Assembly: GCA_002238965.1 (NCBI GenBank) | Contig: MPNJ01000011.1 | Coordinates: 62,001-126,000, forward strand | From: Nitrospinae bacterium bin107 | GTDB lineage: Bacteria > UBA8248 | Direction: 5' to 3' | DNA: 64,000 nt | Part shown: positions 8,363 through 16,487 of the stretch, in pieces | Layout of the letters: the number at the start of each line of letters is the position of its first letter | How positions within the stretch are numbered: the first letter of the stretch is position 1 | The notes under the pieces: model-generated | The model's input: the letters and a program-made list of their open reading frames with translations, nothing else | Told to the model about the DNA's origin: nothing | Databases searched by the model: none | Program-made: the position numbers and the translations under genes

Positions 8363-9310
8363 ATGACCTGGAGACGCGCGGTTCCCTACGTCGGCGCCAC
8401 GGGCCTGATCGCCTACGCGGTCCTCGCGGGTACTGCGCCGCTCTTTCTGGGCCCGGCGGCGCTCTCCCTGCTGTTCCTGACCCTCTACTACGTCTGCCTC
8501 GCCGGCGCCTGGAACTTCTTTTCCGGCTTTTCCGGCTATATCAATTTCGGCTTCGTCCTGTTCGTCGGGCTCGGCATGTACGCCTCGGTGATCGGCTTCG
8601 TCGACTTCAAGATGGGACTGATCCCGGGCTACCTGACGGGCGGGCTCGTCTCCGCCATCGTCGCGGCGGTGATAGGCTATCCGCTGCTGCGCATACGCGG
8701 CGCCTATTTCGCGATCTCGATGCTGGCCCTCGCCGAGGGAGCTCGGGTGCTCATATCCACCAAGTACCTGACGCCGCTCACGCGCGGCGGCGCCGGCATG
8801 CCCGTCCTCGCGGGAAACCTGACCCAGAAGTACTACGCCATCTTCCTGCTTGCGGTCTGCATCGTGCTGGCGACCATGTTCTTCGCCCGCTCGTACTTCG
8901 GCCTGTCGCTGATCGCCGTGCGGGAAGACGAGTCCGCGGCGAGCGGTCTCGCGGTCAATACCACCGCCGTGAAGGTCAGCGCGTTCGTCGTCAGCGCCTT
9001 CTTCGCCGGAACGGCGGGCGGCATCCAGGCCACTTTTCTGCACTACATCGAACCGTTCGCGGCATTCGACATCAAGTACACCATGCTGTCCATCGTGATG
9101 GCCATGTTCGGTGGCCTGGGAACCGTCCTCGGTGCGGTGATCGGCGCCGTCACGCTCCAGCTCATCAGCGACTACGTCTGGCTGCACCTCGGCCAGGCCA
9201 ACATCACCGTCTTCGGTCTCATTCTGGTCTGCCTGGTCATCTGGATGCCCGACGGCGTCGTGGTCCGCCTCAAGGAGATGGGGATTCTGCCGAAAACGAG
9301 GTGGATATGA
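8363..9310 (+). CDS. livM: branched-chain amino acid ABC permease LivM
   Basis: This is the second permease subunit, 315 residues, with repeated hydrophobic helices and the LivM signatures NFFSGFSGYINFGF, YPLLRIRGAYFAISMLA and a coupling loop around AVREDESAASGLAVNT. It follows livH after 7 bases and is followed by the two ATPase genes. Nothing suggests truncation. The coding strand and spacing fit one transcript from the receptor gene to livF. Confidence 0.92.
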   Translation: MTWRRAVPYVGATGLIAYAVLAGTAPLFLGPAALSLLFLTLYYVCLAGAWNFFSGFSGYINFGFVLFVGLGMYASVIGFVDFKMGLIPGYLTGGLVSAIVAAVIGYPLLRIRGAYFAISMLALAEGARVLISTKYLTPLTRGGAGMPVLAGNLTQKYYAIFLLAVCIVLATMFFARSYFGLSLIAVREDESAASGLAVNTTAVKVSAFVVSAFFAGTAGGIQATFLHYIEPFAAFDIKYTMLSIVMAMFGGLGTVLGAVIGAVTLQLISDYVWLHLGQANITVFGLILVCLVIWMPDGVVVRLKEMGILPKTRWI

Positions 9311-9371
9311 CGATGAAGGCGAAAACCCGTCTCGCCGCGGGACACCGCACGAGCCCACCCGGGAGAGAAGC

Positions 9372-10079
9372 ATGACCGCCGACAGGCCGATCCTCGAGAT
9401 CCACGACGTCCGGAAAAGCTTCGGGGGCGTCCATGCGCTCGCCGGGTGCGGCTTTTCCGTCGGAGAGGGCGAGATCGTCGGCCTGATCGGACCCAACGGC
9501 TCCGGCAAGACGACCTTGTTCAATACCATCGTGGGATATCTGCCGCTGGACGACGGGCGCATCCTCTATCGCGGAGAGAACGTGACGGGTCTGCCGCCCT
9601 ACCAGATCGCCCGGAAGGGCATCGGCCGCACCTTTCAGGTGACGCGCATATTCCCAAAGATGACTTTATTGGAGAACGTCACCTTGCCGACGGGAAGCGC
9701 CGACGCGAACGACAGGGCGTATGAACTTCTCGAACTCGTCGGCCTGGCCGACCTGCAGGACGAATACGCGAGCGACCTCTCCTTCGGCCAGCAACGCCTG
9801 CTCTCCATCATCCAGGTCCTGATGCTCGATCCGTGGTTGATCCTGCTCGACGAGCCGGCCGCCGGCGTCAATCCCGTCATGCAGAAGAAATTGCTGGAGC
9901 TGATCCATTATCTGAATGAGGAAGGCAGGACCTTCCTGATCATCGAGCACAACATGGACGTGGTCATGAACAACTGTGAGCGCGTCGTCGTCCTGAGCAT
10001 GGGTGAGAAGATAGCCGAAGGATCGCCGGATGAAGTCCGGCGGGACGAGGCCGTCCTCACCGCCTATTTCGGAGCTTGA
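9372..10079 (+). CDS. livG: ABC transporter ATP-binding protein LivG
   Basis: This is the cytoplasmic ATPase of the importer, 235 residues. Visible motifs are Walker A GPNGSGKTT, the signature LSFGQQRLL, Walker B LILLDEPAAGVNP and the switch His in IIEHNMD. LivG proteins usually carry an insertion between Walker A and the signature of about the length seen here. The gene starts 61 bases after livM and ends 3 bases before livF. All catalytic elements are intact. Confidence 0.93.
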   Translation: MTADRPILEIHDVRKSFGGVHALAGCGFSVGEGEIVGLIGPNGSGKTTLFNTIVGYLPLDDGRILYRGENVTGLPPYQIARKGIGRTFQVTRIFPKMTLLENVTLPTGSADANDRAYELLELVGLADLQDEYASDLSFGQQRLLSIIQVLMLDPWLILLDEPAAGVNPVMQKKLLELIHYLNEEGRTFLIIEHNMDVVMNNCERVVVLSMGEKIAEGSPDEVRRDEAVLTAYFGA

Positions 10080-10082
10080 GCC

Positions 10083-10802
10083 ATGGCCGGGGATACATTG
10101 CTGAAGGTCGAGGGAATCGCCTCCGGCTACGGCAAGAAGGAAATCCTGCACGGCGTCTCGCTCGAGGTCGGCCGCGGCGAGACGATCGCCCTCATCGGGC
10201 CGAACGGCGCAGGCAAGTCGACCATGCTGCTGACCATCCTGGGCTACCTGAAGCCGACGGAGGGAAAGGTCGTCCTCGAGGGAGAGGACATCACCGGGAT
10301 CGAGCCGCACCTGATCATCCGGCACGGGGTCGCGTATTGCCCCCAGGGGCGCAACATCTTCCCCCAGATGACGGTGAGCGAGCACCTCCACCTCGGCGCC
10401 TGGACGGTGGCCGACGCCGAGGAGCGGCGCCGCGCGCGCGAAGGGGTATACGGCCTGTTCCCCATCCTGAAGGAAAAGGAGCGCAGCAAGGCCCGAACCC
10501 TCAGCGGCGGCCAGCGGCAAATGCTCAGCTTCGGGATGGCCATGGTCACCAGGCCGACCCTCATCCTGCTGGACGAGCCGACGATCGGGCTGGCGCCCAC
10601 GGTGATGGAAACCATCTTCGAGAGCATCGAGCGGATTCACCGCGACGGCGTATCGATCCTGGTCGTGGAGCAGAACTCGGCCAAGGCCCTGGAGAATTCC
10701 GACCGGGGATACGTGCTGGACATGGGCCGGAATCGTCGGGAGGGAGACTCGGCGGAGCTACTTCTAGATCCGAACATACGCCAAATGTACCTTGGCATGT
10801 AG
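10083..10802 (+). CDS. livF: ABC transporter ATP-binding protein LivF
   Basis: This is the second ATPase of the importer, 239 residues, with Walker A GPNGAGKST, the Q-loop segment AYCPQGRNIFP, signature LSGGQRQML, Walker B LILLDEPTIGLAP and VVEQNS with Gln in place of the switch His, a common LivF feature. It pairs with LivG below the LivH-LivM channel. It starts 3 bases after livG and precedes an M20 hydrolase gene on the same strand. Confidence 0.93.
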   Translation: MAGDTLLKVEGIASGYGKKEILHGVSLEVGRGETIALIGPNGAGKSTMLLTILGYLKPTEGKVVLEGEDITGIEPHLIIRHGVAYCPQGRNIFPQMTVSEHLHLGAWTVADAEERRRAREGVYGLFPILKEKERSKARTLSGGQRQMLSFGMAMVTRPTLILLDEPTIGLAPTVMETIFESIERIHRDGVSILVVEQNSAKALENSDRGYVLDMGRNRREGDSAELLLDPNIRQMYLGM

Positions 10803-10882
10803 TCACCGGGGCCGCCCGGCATGAGAGGCCGGGGCGCCCTATAAGCCGCGCATCGCGCACACCGAAGAGGGAGGGACGAACG

Positions 10883-12205
10883 ATGAGCATGGTCGAAGAC
10901 GCACTGGCATACGTCGACGAGGAAGCTATCGCGCAGTTGACCATGGAGATGGTCGACATCCCGAGCCCCCAGGGCGGTGAGAAGGCGCTCGCCGAATATC
11001 TCGCCGACCGCTTCCGGGCGGCGGGTCTGCAGACCTGGATGCAGGAGGTCGAGCCGGATCGATATAACGTCTACGGCCAGCTCGAGGGTACGGGCGACGG
11101 CCCGACACTGATGTACTGCGGCCACCTGGACACGACCTACGGCGGCGACGAGGAGGGCATCCGCGATCTCGGGCCGGGATATCAGCCGAAATCCTGGCGC
11201 GAGGGCGAGTGGATCTACGGCATGGGCACTTACAACATGAAGAGCGGTCACGCATCGGCCATCCTCGCCGTGGAGGCCATGGCCCGCTCCAGGGCGAAGC
11301 TGCGCGGCAACCTGATGATCGCCGGCGTCGTCGGCGAGACCTGCCACACGCCGGTGGGGCGTTACCAGGGCGCCCGTTACCGGGGCTGCGGGATCGGCGC
11401 CCGCTTCATGGTCAACAACGGCATCACCGCCGACATGGTGGTCATACCCGAACCGACATCCAACCGGATTTCGGTGGCCACGGGCGGCTATGTGTTTATG
11501 GAACTCATGACCCGGGGCAACCCGGCCGCCACCTACAGCCGCGGCGGCTCCACGGTGAAGATCAAGCCCGGCGAAGACGCCATCGAGAAGATGCTGAACG
11601 CCATACCCGCCCTCAAGAACTGGGGCGAGGACTACCTGAGCAGGACCCGCTACAAGGGTGAGCAGGCCGGAAACGTCAACATCATCGCCATCGAAGGGGG
11701 GCATCCGTTCCGGGCGAGTAAGCTCCCGTGCTTCTGCCGCCTCTATCTGGAAGTCGGGATCATGCCGGGCCAGCTGCACGGCGATATCATCGCCGAAGTG
11801 GGTCAGGTAATCCGGCAGCTGCGGGAGAAGGACCCCGCCATGGAGATCGAGCTGCAGGTTATGCAGACGGCGTACGCGGCCGAAATATCGCCCGAGGAAT
11901 ACGTGGTGCGCAGCATCTCCGCCTCGCACGACCTCGTCTGGGGCGAGCGCCCCGAGATCACCTGGGACGGCTGGTACGCCGACACCGCACCCCTGACCCG
12001 CGCCGGAATTCCGGCGATCTGCTACGGCCCCCAGGGCCGCGCCAGCGGCGGCGGCACAGGCTACTACCCGAAGGAGGGAGAGCACGCATCGGTCCATGAT
12101 CTCACCAAAGGCACCCACGTGTTCGTCAACGCCGCCCATGACATCTGCATGAAGGATCGCCTCGAGATACGAAAGCCCGATGTCGCCGGGACGATCGTGC
12201 GCTGA
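10883..12205 (+). CDS. M20 family metallo-hydrolase (ArgE/DapE type)
   Basis: This 440-residue protein has the two-domain M20 architecture: YCGHLDT with the first metal-binding His and nearby Asp, then GMGTYNMKSG, GETCHTPVG, and a C-terminal EHASVHD. Family members hydrolyse dipeptides, N-acyl amino acids or carbamoyl compounds. Two canonical residues differ: the metal-bridging Asp of DMK is Asn (YNMK), and the usual Glu-Glu pair is Glu-Thr. The start at 10883 is supported by GGGAGGGA upstream. It is the last gene of the liv cluster, so it probably processes the imported compound. Substrate and metal content are unknown. Confidence 0.8.
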   Translation: MSMVEDALAYVDEEAIAQLTMEMVDIPSPQGGEKALAEYLADRFRAAGLQTWMQEVEPDRYNVYGQLEGTGDGPTLMYCGHLDTTYGGDEEGIRDLGPGYQPKSWREGEWIYGMGTYNMKSGHASAILAVEAMARSRAKLRGNLMIAGVVGETCHTPVGRYQGARYRGCGIGARFMVNNGITADMVVIPEPTSNRISVATGGYVFMELMTRGNPAATYSRGGSTVKIKPGEDAIEKMLNAIPALKNWGEDYLSRTRYKGEQAGNVNIIAIEGGHPFRASKLPCFCRLYLEVGIMPGQLHGDIIAEVGQVIRQLREKDPAMEIELQVMQTAYAAEISPEEYVVRSISASHDLVWGERPEITWDGWYADTAPLTRAGIPAICYGPQGRASGGGTGYYPKEGEHASVHDLTKGTHVFVNAAHDICMKDRLEIRKPDVAGTIVR

Positions 12206-12387
12206 CGCGTCCCCGCAATTAGGGGGAGCCGTCCGCCCGCCGGGGAGCGGAACAAGCCGGGCGCTTACGGGAAAACCTGCGTACCGGGGTCCTATGCCTT
12301 CTTCCTGGGCTTTCGGGAAAAACGGGACAACATCTCTCCTTCCTGCTATCCCATAGGTAAGGCATGAGGGGAAAAGGAGATCATGAG

Positions 12388-12621
12388 ATGGTCGAGTCCA
12401 CGATTACATCCAAAGGCCGGACGACGATCCCTAAGTCCGTACGCGAGGCGCTTGGCGTAAATCCGGGCGACCGTGTCCGCTATCTCGTTCAGGGCGATGA
12501 GGTGCGCATCACCCCGGTGCGGCCCCTCGCCCGGCTCTTCGGCGCGCTCAAATTCGACGGCCCGCCGGTGACACTCGAGGAGATGGAGCGCGCGATCGCC
12601 GACGGAGCGTGTGAGGAGTGA
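12388..12621 (+). CDS. AbrB/SpoVT-domain antitoxin
   Basis: This 77-residue protein has an N-terminal swapped-hairpin AbrB domain (STITSKGRTTIPKSVREALG, then VNPGDRVRYLV and DEVRITP) and a C-terminal tail with LARLFGALKF and LEEMERAIADGAC, as in antitoxins of PIN toxins. The start at 12388 has AAGGAG 8 bases upstream; an in-frame ATG further upstream lacks this. The stop codon overlaps a GTG that begins only a remnant of a PIN toxin (12618-12660), so this is now an orphan antitoxin. It lies directly left of the second VapBC-like module. Confidence 0.82.
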   Translation: MVESTITSKGRTTIPKSVREALGVNPGDRVRYLVQGDEVRITPVRPLARLFGALKFDGPPVTLEEMERAIADGACEE

Positions 12622-12660
12622 TCGCGCTCTACACGAACGTCCTCGACGATACCCGGACAC
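12618..12660 (+). pseudogene. remnant of a PIN toxin start
   Basis: GTGATC overlaps the antitoxin stop and reads VIALYTNVL, very close to the usual PIN N-terminus (M/V)IALDTNVL but with the catalytic Asp changed to Tyr. After about nine codons the resemblance ends. This looks like a toxin gene that was inactivated and then deleted. The call rests on a short match plus the expected overlapping position. Confidence 0.45.
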
Positions 12661-12737
12661 ATCACCGAAAACGGCGGAATCGTCTTGCCGGTCATTCTGA
12701 AAACAAAACTTCATCAAAATCGGGGGGATGTTTTTAC

Positions 12738-12775
12738 TTGACAAATATGTTGTTTTGTTAATAATTAAAACAACA
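12738..12775 (+). promoter_or_regulatory. promoter and palindromic operator of toxin-antitoxin module 2
   Basis: TTGACA at 12738-12743 and ATAATT at 12761-12766 are 17 bases apart. A perfect inverted repeat, TGTTGTTTT (12748-12756) and AAAACAACA (12767-12775), surrounds the -10 box, so a bound antitoxin would block polymerase. The corresponding site before module 1 is related but imperfect. GGAGAG precedes the ATG at 12797. Autoregulation is the usual behaviour of type II modules and is inferred here. Confidence 0.68.
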
Positions 12776-12796
12776 CTAACTATTTGGAGAGTTTTC

Positions 12797-13204
12797 ATGT
12801 CCAAATACGCACCCCTGACGACCCACCTTCGCGCATCCGGGCGGGCGTCCATCCCCCTCACCTTCGATAAGATCGAGCGCATCGTCGGAGTGAAGCTACC
12901 GCCTTCGGCCTTCAAGTATCGCGCGTGGTGGTCGAACAACCCCACGAACAGCGTCATCACCCACGCCTGGCTTGAGGCGGGCTACAAGACGGCGAAAGTG
13001 GACATGGCGGGCCGCAAACTCGTCTTTCGACAATATGCAAAGAGCGAGTCAACGCCTGAAGCCGTTGATGATCCGGAAAGCCAGAACGGGGCCGACACCG
13101 ATTATTTCTCACGCATCTTCGGCGCGCTTCAGGGCACGGTCACAATCCACAAGGATACGGACTTGACCTCCCCGGTCGGAGTGGAATGGGACGCCGCGCG
13201 ATAG
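12797..13204 (+). CDS. DUF7662-type antitoxin with VapB-like tail, copy 2
   Basis: This 135-residue paralogue of 2442-2849 is nearly identical through the central LPPSAFKYRAWWSN region and the C-terminal toxin-binding tail. It diverges most at residues 6-22 and 86-100. An in-frame ATG at 12728 exists but precedes the promoter; 12797 is chosen because GGAGAG precedes it and it matches the start of copy 1. The PIN toxin follows after 6 bases. If both copies are expressed, cross-neutralisation is likely because the tails match (inference). Confidence 0.75.
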   Translation: MSKYAPLTTHLRASGRASIPLTFDKIERIVGVKLPPSAFKYRAWWSNNPTNSVITHAWLEAGYKTAKVDMAGRKLVFRQYAKSESTPEAVDDPESQNGADTDYFSRIFGALQGTVTIHKDTDLTSPVGVEWDAAR

Positions 13205-13210
13205 GCCGTC

Positions 13211-13618
13211 ATGCCCCTTTTTCTCCTTGATACCTGTGCGGTGATCTGGATTGCGGAAGGCGCGCGGCTGCGAGAACCCGCAGCAAGCGAACTGCCCAAA
13301 GCGCGTGAAGGAGATATTTTCGTCTCCCCGATGAGCGCGTGGGAAATCGCCACCCTCGCGTCGAAAGGAAAAATTGCGCTCGCCATGAGTCCCGAGGTCT
13401 GGTTCGAGCGCTTCTGCGACCTGACCGGAGTCGCCCTTGCCGGTATGCCGCCTTCCGTGCTGATCGCCTCGGCCGCCCTCCCCGGCGCGCCTCCCGCCGA
13501 CCCGGCCGACCGCATCCTACTCGCCACGGCGCGCGAGTTTGGCTACACGCTGGTGACGCGCGACGCGCATCTTCTCGTTTACGGCGAGCAAGGGCACGCA
13601 CGGGTGTTGGGGTGTTGA
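13211..13618 (+). CDS. vapC: PIN-domain toxin, VapC family, copy 2
   Basis: This 135-residue PIN ribonuclease differs from 2856-3263 at a limited number of positions, mostly in the middle (RFCDLTGVALAGM against RFRNLSGIALADM). Catalytic acids are intact: Asp7 in LLDTCAVIW, Glu45 in SAWEIA, Asp100 in DPADRILL and Asp118 in TRDAHLL. It is the second gene of toxin-antitoxin module 2, and the restriction-type genes of island 2 follow it. Confidence 0.88.
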   Translation: MPLFLLDTCAVIWIAEGARLREPAASELPKAREGDIFVSPMSAWEIATLASKGKIALAMSPEVWFERFCDLTGVALAGMPPSVLIASAALPGAPPADPADRILLATAREFGYTLVTRDAHLLVYGEQGHARVLGC

Positions 13619-13807
13619 AGAGTCAAGAGAAACGCAAGGGATACACAAAACATACGAATTCCAATCATTCCAGCTTATTGCTTCCTTGCAATATGCACGG
13701 AATTATTAAAAACTAAAAACAAATACGAGGATTCTTAAAGACCCGAATCCACTATTAAATTGATGGGCCAAACGATTTTGCCCAAGCCCGTTGGATAGGT
13801 ACCCGGT

Positions 13808-13903
13808 GTGCGTCTGGGTATCGGTGAGTTACTTCGCGCCTTGGGCGATGAGAGGCGAAATGTGCCAGTGCGGCCCATTGTCGATGTGACTTTTGAGGAA
13901 TGA
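13808..13903 (+). pseudogene. possible 3' remnant of a gene before the HNH pair
   Basis: From GTG at 13808 the frame reads VRLGIGELLRALGDERRNVP and VRPIVDVTFEE, ending in a TGA that overlaps the ATG cluster of the HNH gene. Such overlap is typical of operons, which suggests the tail of a lost upstream partner. Upstream in the same frame there is a TAG at about 13796-13798. The peptide matches no family I can name, so the call is weak. Confidence 0.25.
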
Positions 13904-13905
13904 TG

Positions 13906-14826
13906 ATGGGCCTTAAATTTGTGATCGCCCTCACGGATAAAGACTGGTTTGAAACTCTTCGACGGCATCCTAGTCTGGATGAGGTCAATTTTTGGGCACC
14001 CTCATCAACGAATTTCCGCGCGCTTCAGCCGGGCGAACTATTCTTGTTCAAATTGCATTCACCTCACAATGTGATCGTAGGCGGTGGCGTCTTCGCCTAT
14101 GCAAACTCACTACCATGTTCTCTAGCCTGGGAGGCCTTCGGTGAAACCAATGGTGCGCGATCTGCCCGGGAAATGCGCACCCGAATCGCCAGGTATCGAA
14201 GGCAAGAGCCAAACGATCAGAGCGATTTTGAAATCGGTTGTCGAATCCTGACCCAGCCTTTCTTTTTCGACGAAGCGGATTGGATTTCTCAGCCGGCAAG
14301 CTGGAGTCCGAATATCGTCTCCCTCAAGACCTACAACACAGATGACCCCGAGGGTCTTCAGCTTTGGGAAGCTGTAAATGACCGTCTGAGCAGACAACCT
14401 GGAAATGAATTGGCAGAAGAACTCAAGCGATATGGGAAACCACAACGCATTCGGCCCCGACTTGGACAAGGCGCTTTTCGCGTACTTGTGACTGACATAT
14501 ACGGAAGGCGGTGTGCAGTTACACAAGAGCGGACTTTGCCTGCTCTGGAAGCAGCTCATATCCGTCCCTATGGTTGTGGTGGTACGCATGATGCACAAAA
14601 TGGGCTCCTTTTGCGACGCGATATTCACAGCCTATTCGATTCCGGCTATGTCACCGTAACACCCGATCTCAACTTCGAAGTCAGCCGACGTATTCGTGAA
14701 GAGTATGAAAATGGCAGACACTACTATGCCCTTCATGGAAAGCGAATTAACGCGCCCGACTTGCTCGATAAACGCCCTGACCATGCTGCTTTAACCTGGC
14801 ACAACGAACATTGTTTCAAAGGATAA
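13906..14826 (+). CDS. HNH endonuclease with PUA-like N-terminal domain
   Basis: This protein of about 306 residues has an N-terminal region (VIALTDKDWFETLRRHP, FRALQPGELFLFKLH, NVIVGGGVFA, SLAWEAFG) of the kind seen in modification-sensing HNH nucleases. Its C-terminal HNH_2 domain carries EAAHIRPY, Asn in QNGLLLRRD and His in IHSLFD. The three catalytic positions are about His218, Asn232 and His241. Three ATGs stand in tandem at 13900, 13903 and 13906; GAGGA at 13895-13899 fits the third. It precedes a second HNH gene by 3 bases, so they form an operon. The modification-dependent role is inferred. The gene is AT-richer than flanking core genes. Confidence 0.8.
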   Translation: MGLKFVIALTDKDWFETLRRHPSLDEVNFWAPSSTNFRALQPGELFLFKLHSPHNVIVGGGVFAYANSLPCSLAWEAFGETNGARSAREMRTRIARYRRQEPNDQSDFEIGCRILTQPFFFDEADWISQPASWSPNIVSLKTYNTDDPEGLQLWEAVNDRLSRQPGNELAEELKRYGKPQRIRPRLGQGAFRVLVTDIYGRRCAVTQERTLPALEAAHIRPYGCGGTHDAQNGLLLRRDIHSLFDSGYVTVTPDLNFEVSRRIREEYENGRHYYALHGKRINAPDLLDKRPDHAALTWHNEHCFKG

Positions 14827-14829
14827 ACG

Positions 14830-15777
14830 GTGGCCTCAATAGATGGTAACGACCAAGACACGCAGATGCGATTAGCGGCTTTTGATCGTGTCCGGGAACT
14901 CCAGGAAGTGCATGACCATCTTAGCGCGAATGAGTTAAGGCCGGGTTTCATTTTCAATGAGGAACGCATCCCGCTCGTCAATCCGCAACGCGGCATTTTC
15001 AAACCCCGGCAAATGCGATTCTTGCTTTCAATCAGGACGGTATATCCAACGCCGGGCAGGAGAATCTGGTACGACGATCAGCGCGAAGTTCACCGCCAGA
15101 TATATGAGGGTGACGAAACGGTTGATTACGCATTCATGGGGGAAAACCCAGAAGCTGCCGACAATCGCTGGCTGCGTGAAGCGTGCGAGAATCAAAAACC
15201 TGTGATTTATTTTCTCGGCATCGCCCCCAGGAGATATGAGGCCATCCTGCCAGTTTTCATAACTGGATGGGACGCCAAGGCATTGAAGGCGCAAATTACG
15301 TTTGGTATGCCTCATCAACAAGTGCTTGAAGAGGAACTTGCACCACCCAGGAGTAGCAATGAGCGACGTTATGCTCTGCGTTCTGTTAAACAAAGGTTAC
15401 ATCAAACATCGTTCCGAGAAGCCATCATCAGTGCCTACAATGGCCGTTGCGCGCTTTCGGGAATACCCGAACCACGCCTATTGGACGCTGCGCATATTAT
15501 CTCAGATAAGGATAAGCGACTCGGCCAACCGGTAATCCCCAACGGCCTCCCGTTGTCAAAGACCCATCATGCCGCCTTCGATAGACACATGATCGGGATC
15601 GACCCGGACTATCGCGTGCATGTCTCCGACCAACTACTCAGCAAGCACGACGGTCCCATGCTCGAAGCCCTGAAGCGGCTTAACGACGGAGCCATTCATC
15701 TCCCTCGCCGCGTCAAGGACCGACCGGATCGAGACCGGCTTGCGCTGCGTTTCGAGCGTTTCAAGGCAACGGCGTAA
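14830..15777 (+). CDS. HNH endonuclease, partner of the preceding gene
   Basis: This 315-residue protein begins with GTG, 3 bases after the first HNH gene. The N-terminal domain (PLVNPQRGIFKPRQMRFLLS, IWYDDQREVHRQIYEG, AFMGENPEAADNRWLREA, KPVIYFLGIAPRRYE) is conserved in a family of putative HNH restriction enzymes and may sense DNA. The C-terminal HNH_2 domain has LLDAAHI (His222), PNGLPLS (Asn238) and THHAAFD (His246/247). Complete catalytic residues suggest activity. Being coupled to another HNH nuclease next to toxin-antitoxin genes, it is most likely a defence gene, but the substrate is unknown. Confidence 0.82.
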   Translation: MASIDGNDQDTQMRLAAFDRVRELQEVHDHLSANELRPGFIFNEERIPLVNPQRGIFKPRQMRFLLSIRTVYPTPGRRIWYDDQREVHRQIYEGDETVDYAFMGENPEAADNRWLREACENQKPVIYFLGIAPRRYEAILPVFITGWDAKALKAQITFGMPHQQVLEEELAPPRSSNERRYALRSVKQRLHQTSFREAIISAYNGRCALSGIPEPRLLDAAHIISDKDKRLGQPVIPNGLPLSKTHHAAFDRHMIGIDPDYRVHVSDQLLSKHDGPMLEALKRLNDGAIHLPRRVKDRPDRDRLALRFERFKATA

Positions 15778-15873
15778 GCCCCCTCCCCCCAATACGTCAG
15801 AACCGATTGTTGCGAAGGGTGAAAACTAAACTTCGGCAGGGTGGTGAGCGCGGGCGCGAAGGCCCGACGAGCA

Positions 15874-16461
15874 TCAATCTCTCCTGGCAGCCTTTCTCAC
15901 GGCGTCGGCGAGTTCGTAATAGGCAACAGGCGAAGCGAGTCCTTCCAGAGCGGACAGCGATAATGACTTGCGCTCATCAAGCTTCGCAGTGGATAGTGCG
16001 TAGAATTTCCATTGGTCGAGTTCGAGGGGGTCGATCGGCACTTCCTGTCGCGCAAAGAGCGCGAACACGTATACGTCAGCTTGGCGTTTTGGTTCGGAAG
16101 CAAGGAGACCGCTTTCTGGGTCCCATGCGCGCGTCCTGGGCGTCCCAAAGCTGATCCGAGAAAAGCGGGCCTGCTCCCAACTCTGGACATACGCCGCGGA
16201 CTTGACCTCAATCTTTATCCCGTCTGGCGTTTCGAGGTCGAACGGCGCCCATTCATCGCGAACTTCCTTCTCCGTTGGTATCTCAAGGGCGCGGGCCACG
16301 ATGAATTCCGCCAGAATCCCTCGGGCAGTGTTGCCGACCAGATCAGAGGACGACCACCGCCAAAAATCAAACACGCTGAATCCGAGAGCAGAACCACGTT
16401 CGCGAAAAGGCTCACTACCGGTTTTTTTGACAATCTCAAGTTTTTCTAACACATCCGCCAT
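15874..16461 (-). CDS. PD-(D/E)XK nuclease-like protein of unknown function
   Basis: This 195-residue protein has a compact nuclease-like signature: RGILAEFIVARAL with Glu52, Asp75 in WAPFDLETPDG, then Glu85-Val-Lys87 in IKIEVKSAAYVQSW. This matches the order and spacing of the PD-(D/E)XK core. The rest (FSRISFGTPRTRAWD, ADVYVFALFARQE, WKFYALST) resembles small uncharacterised bacterial proteins rather than a named restriction enzyme. It lies between the HNH operon and cvpA, on the opposite strand to the HNH genes and the same strand as cvpA. I regard it as the third defence-type gene of island 2; no partner methyltransferase is nearby. Confidence 0.6.
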   Translation of the reverse strand: MADVLEKLEIVKKTGSEPFRERGSALGFSVFDFWRWSSSDLVGNTARGILAEFIVARALEIPTEKEVRDEWAPFDLETPDGIKIEVKSAAYVQSWEQARFSRISFGTPRTRAWDPESGLLASEPKRQADVYVFALFARQEVPIDPLELDQWKFYALSTAKLDERKSLSLSALEGLASPVAYYELADAVRKAARRD

Positions 16462-16487
16462 AGATACTTCCGTAACAGAGGCTCCCC

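Noticed and set aside
6111-9562. Long open frames antisense to the liv operon (over 400-500 codons)
   Set aside because: They are the usual GC-rich shadow frames: low-complexity Arg/Gly/His/Asp-rich peptides without motifs, opposite strongly supported genes.
10076-10882. Extension of the M20 hydrolase upstream to 10076
   Set aside because: That part overlaps livF in another frame and encodes a low-complexity Arg-rich peptide; GGGAGGGA supports the start at 10883.
12728-12796. Earlier start for the second DUF7662 antitoxin
   Set aside because: It lies upstream of the -35 box, and the first 23 residues have no counterpart in copy 1.
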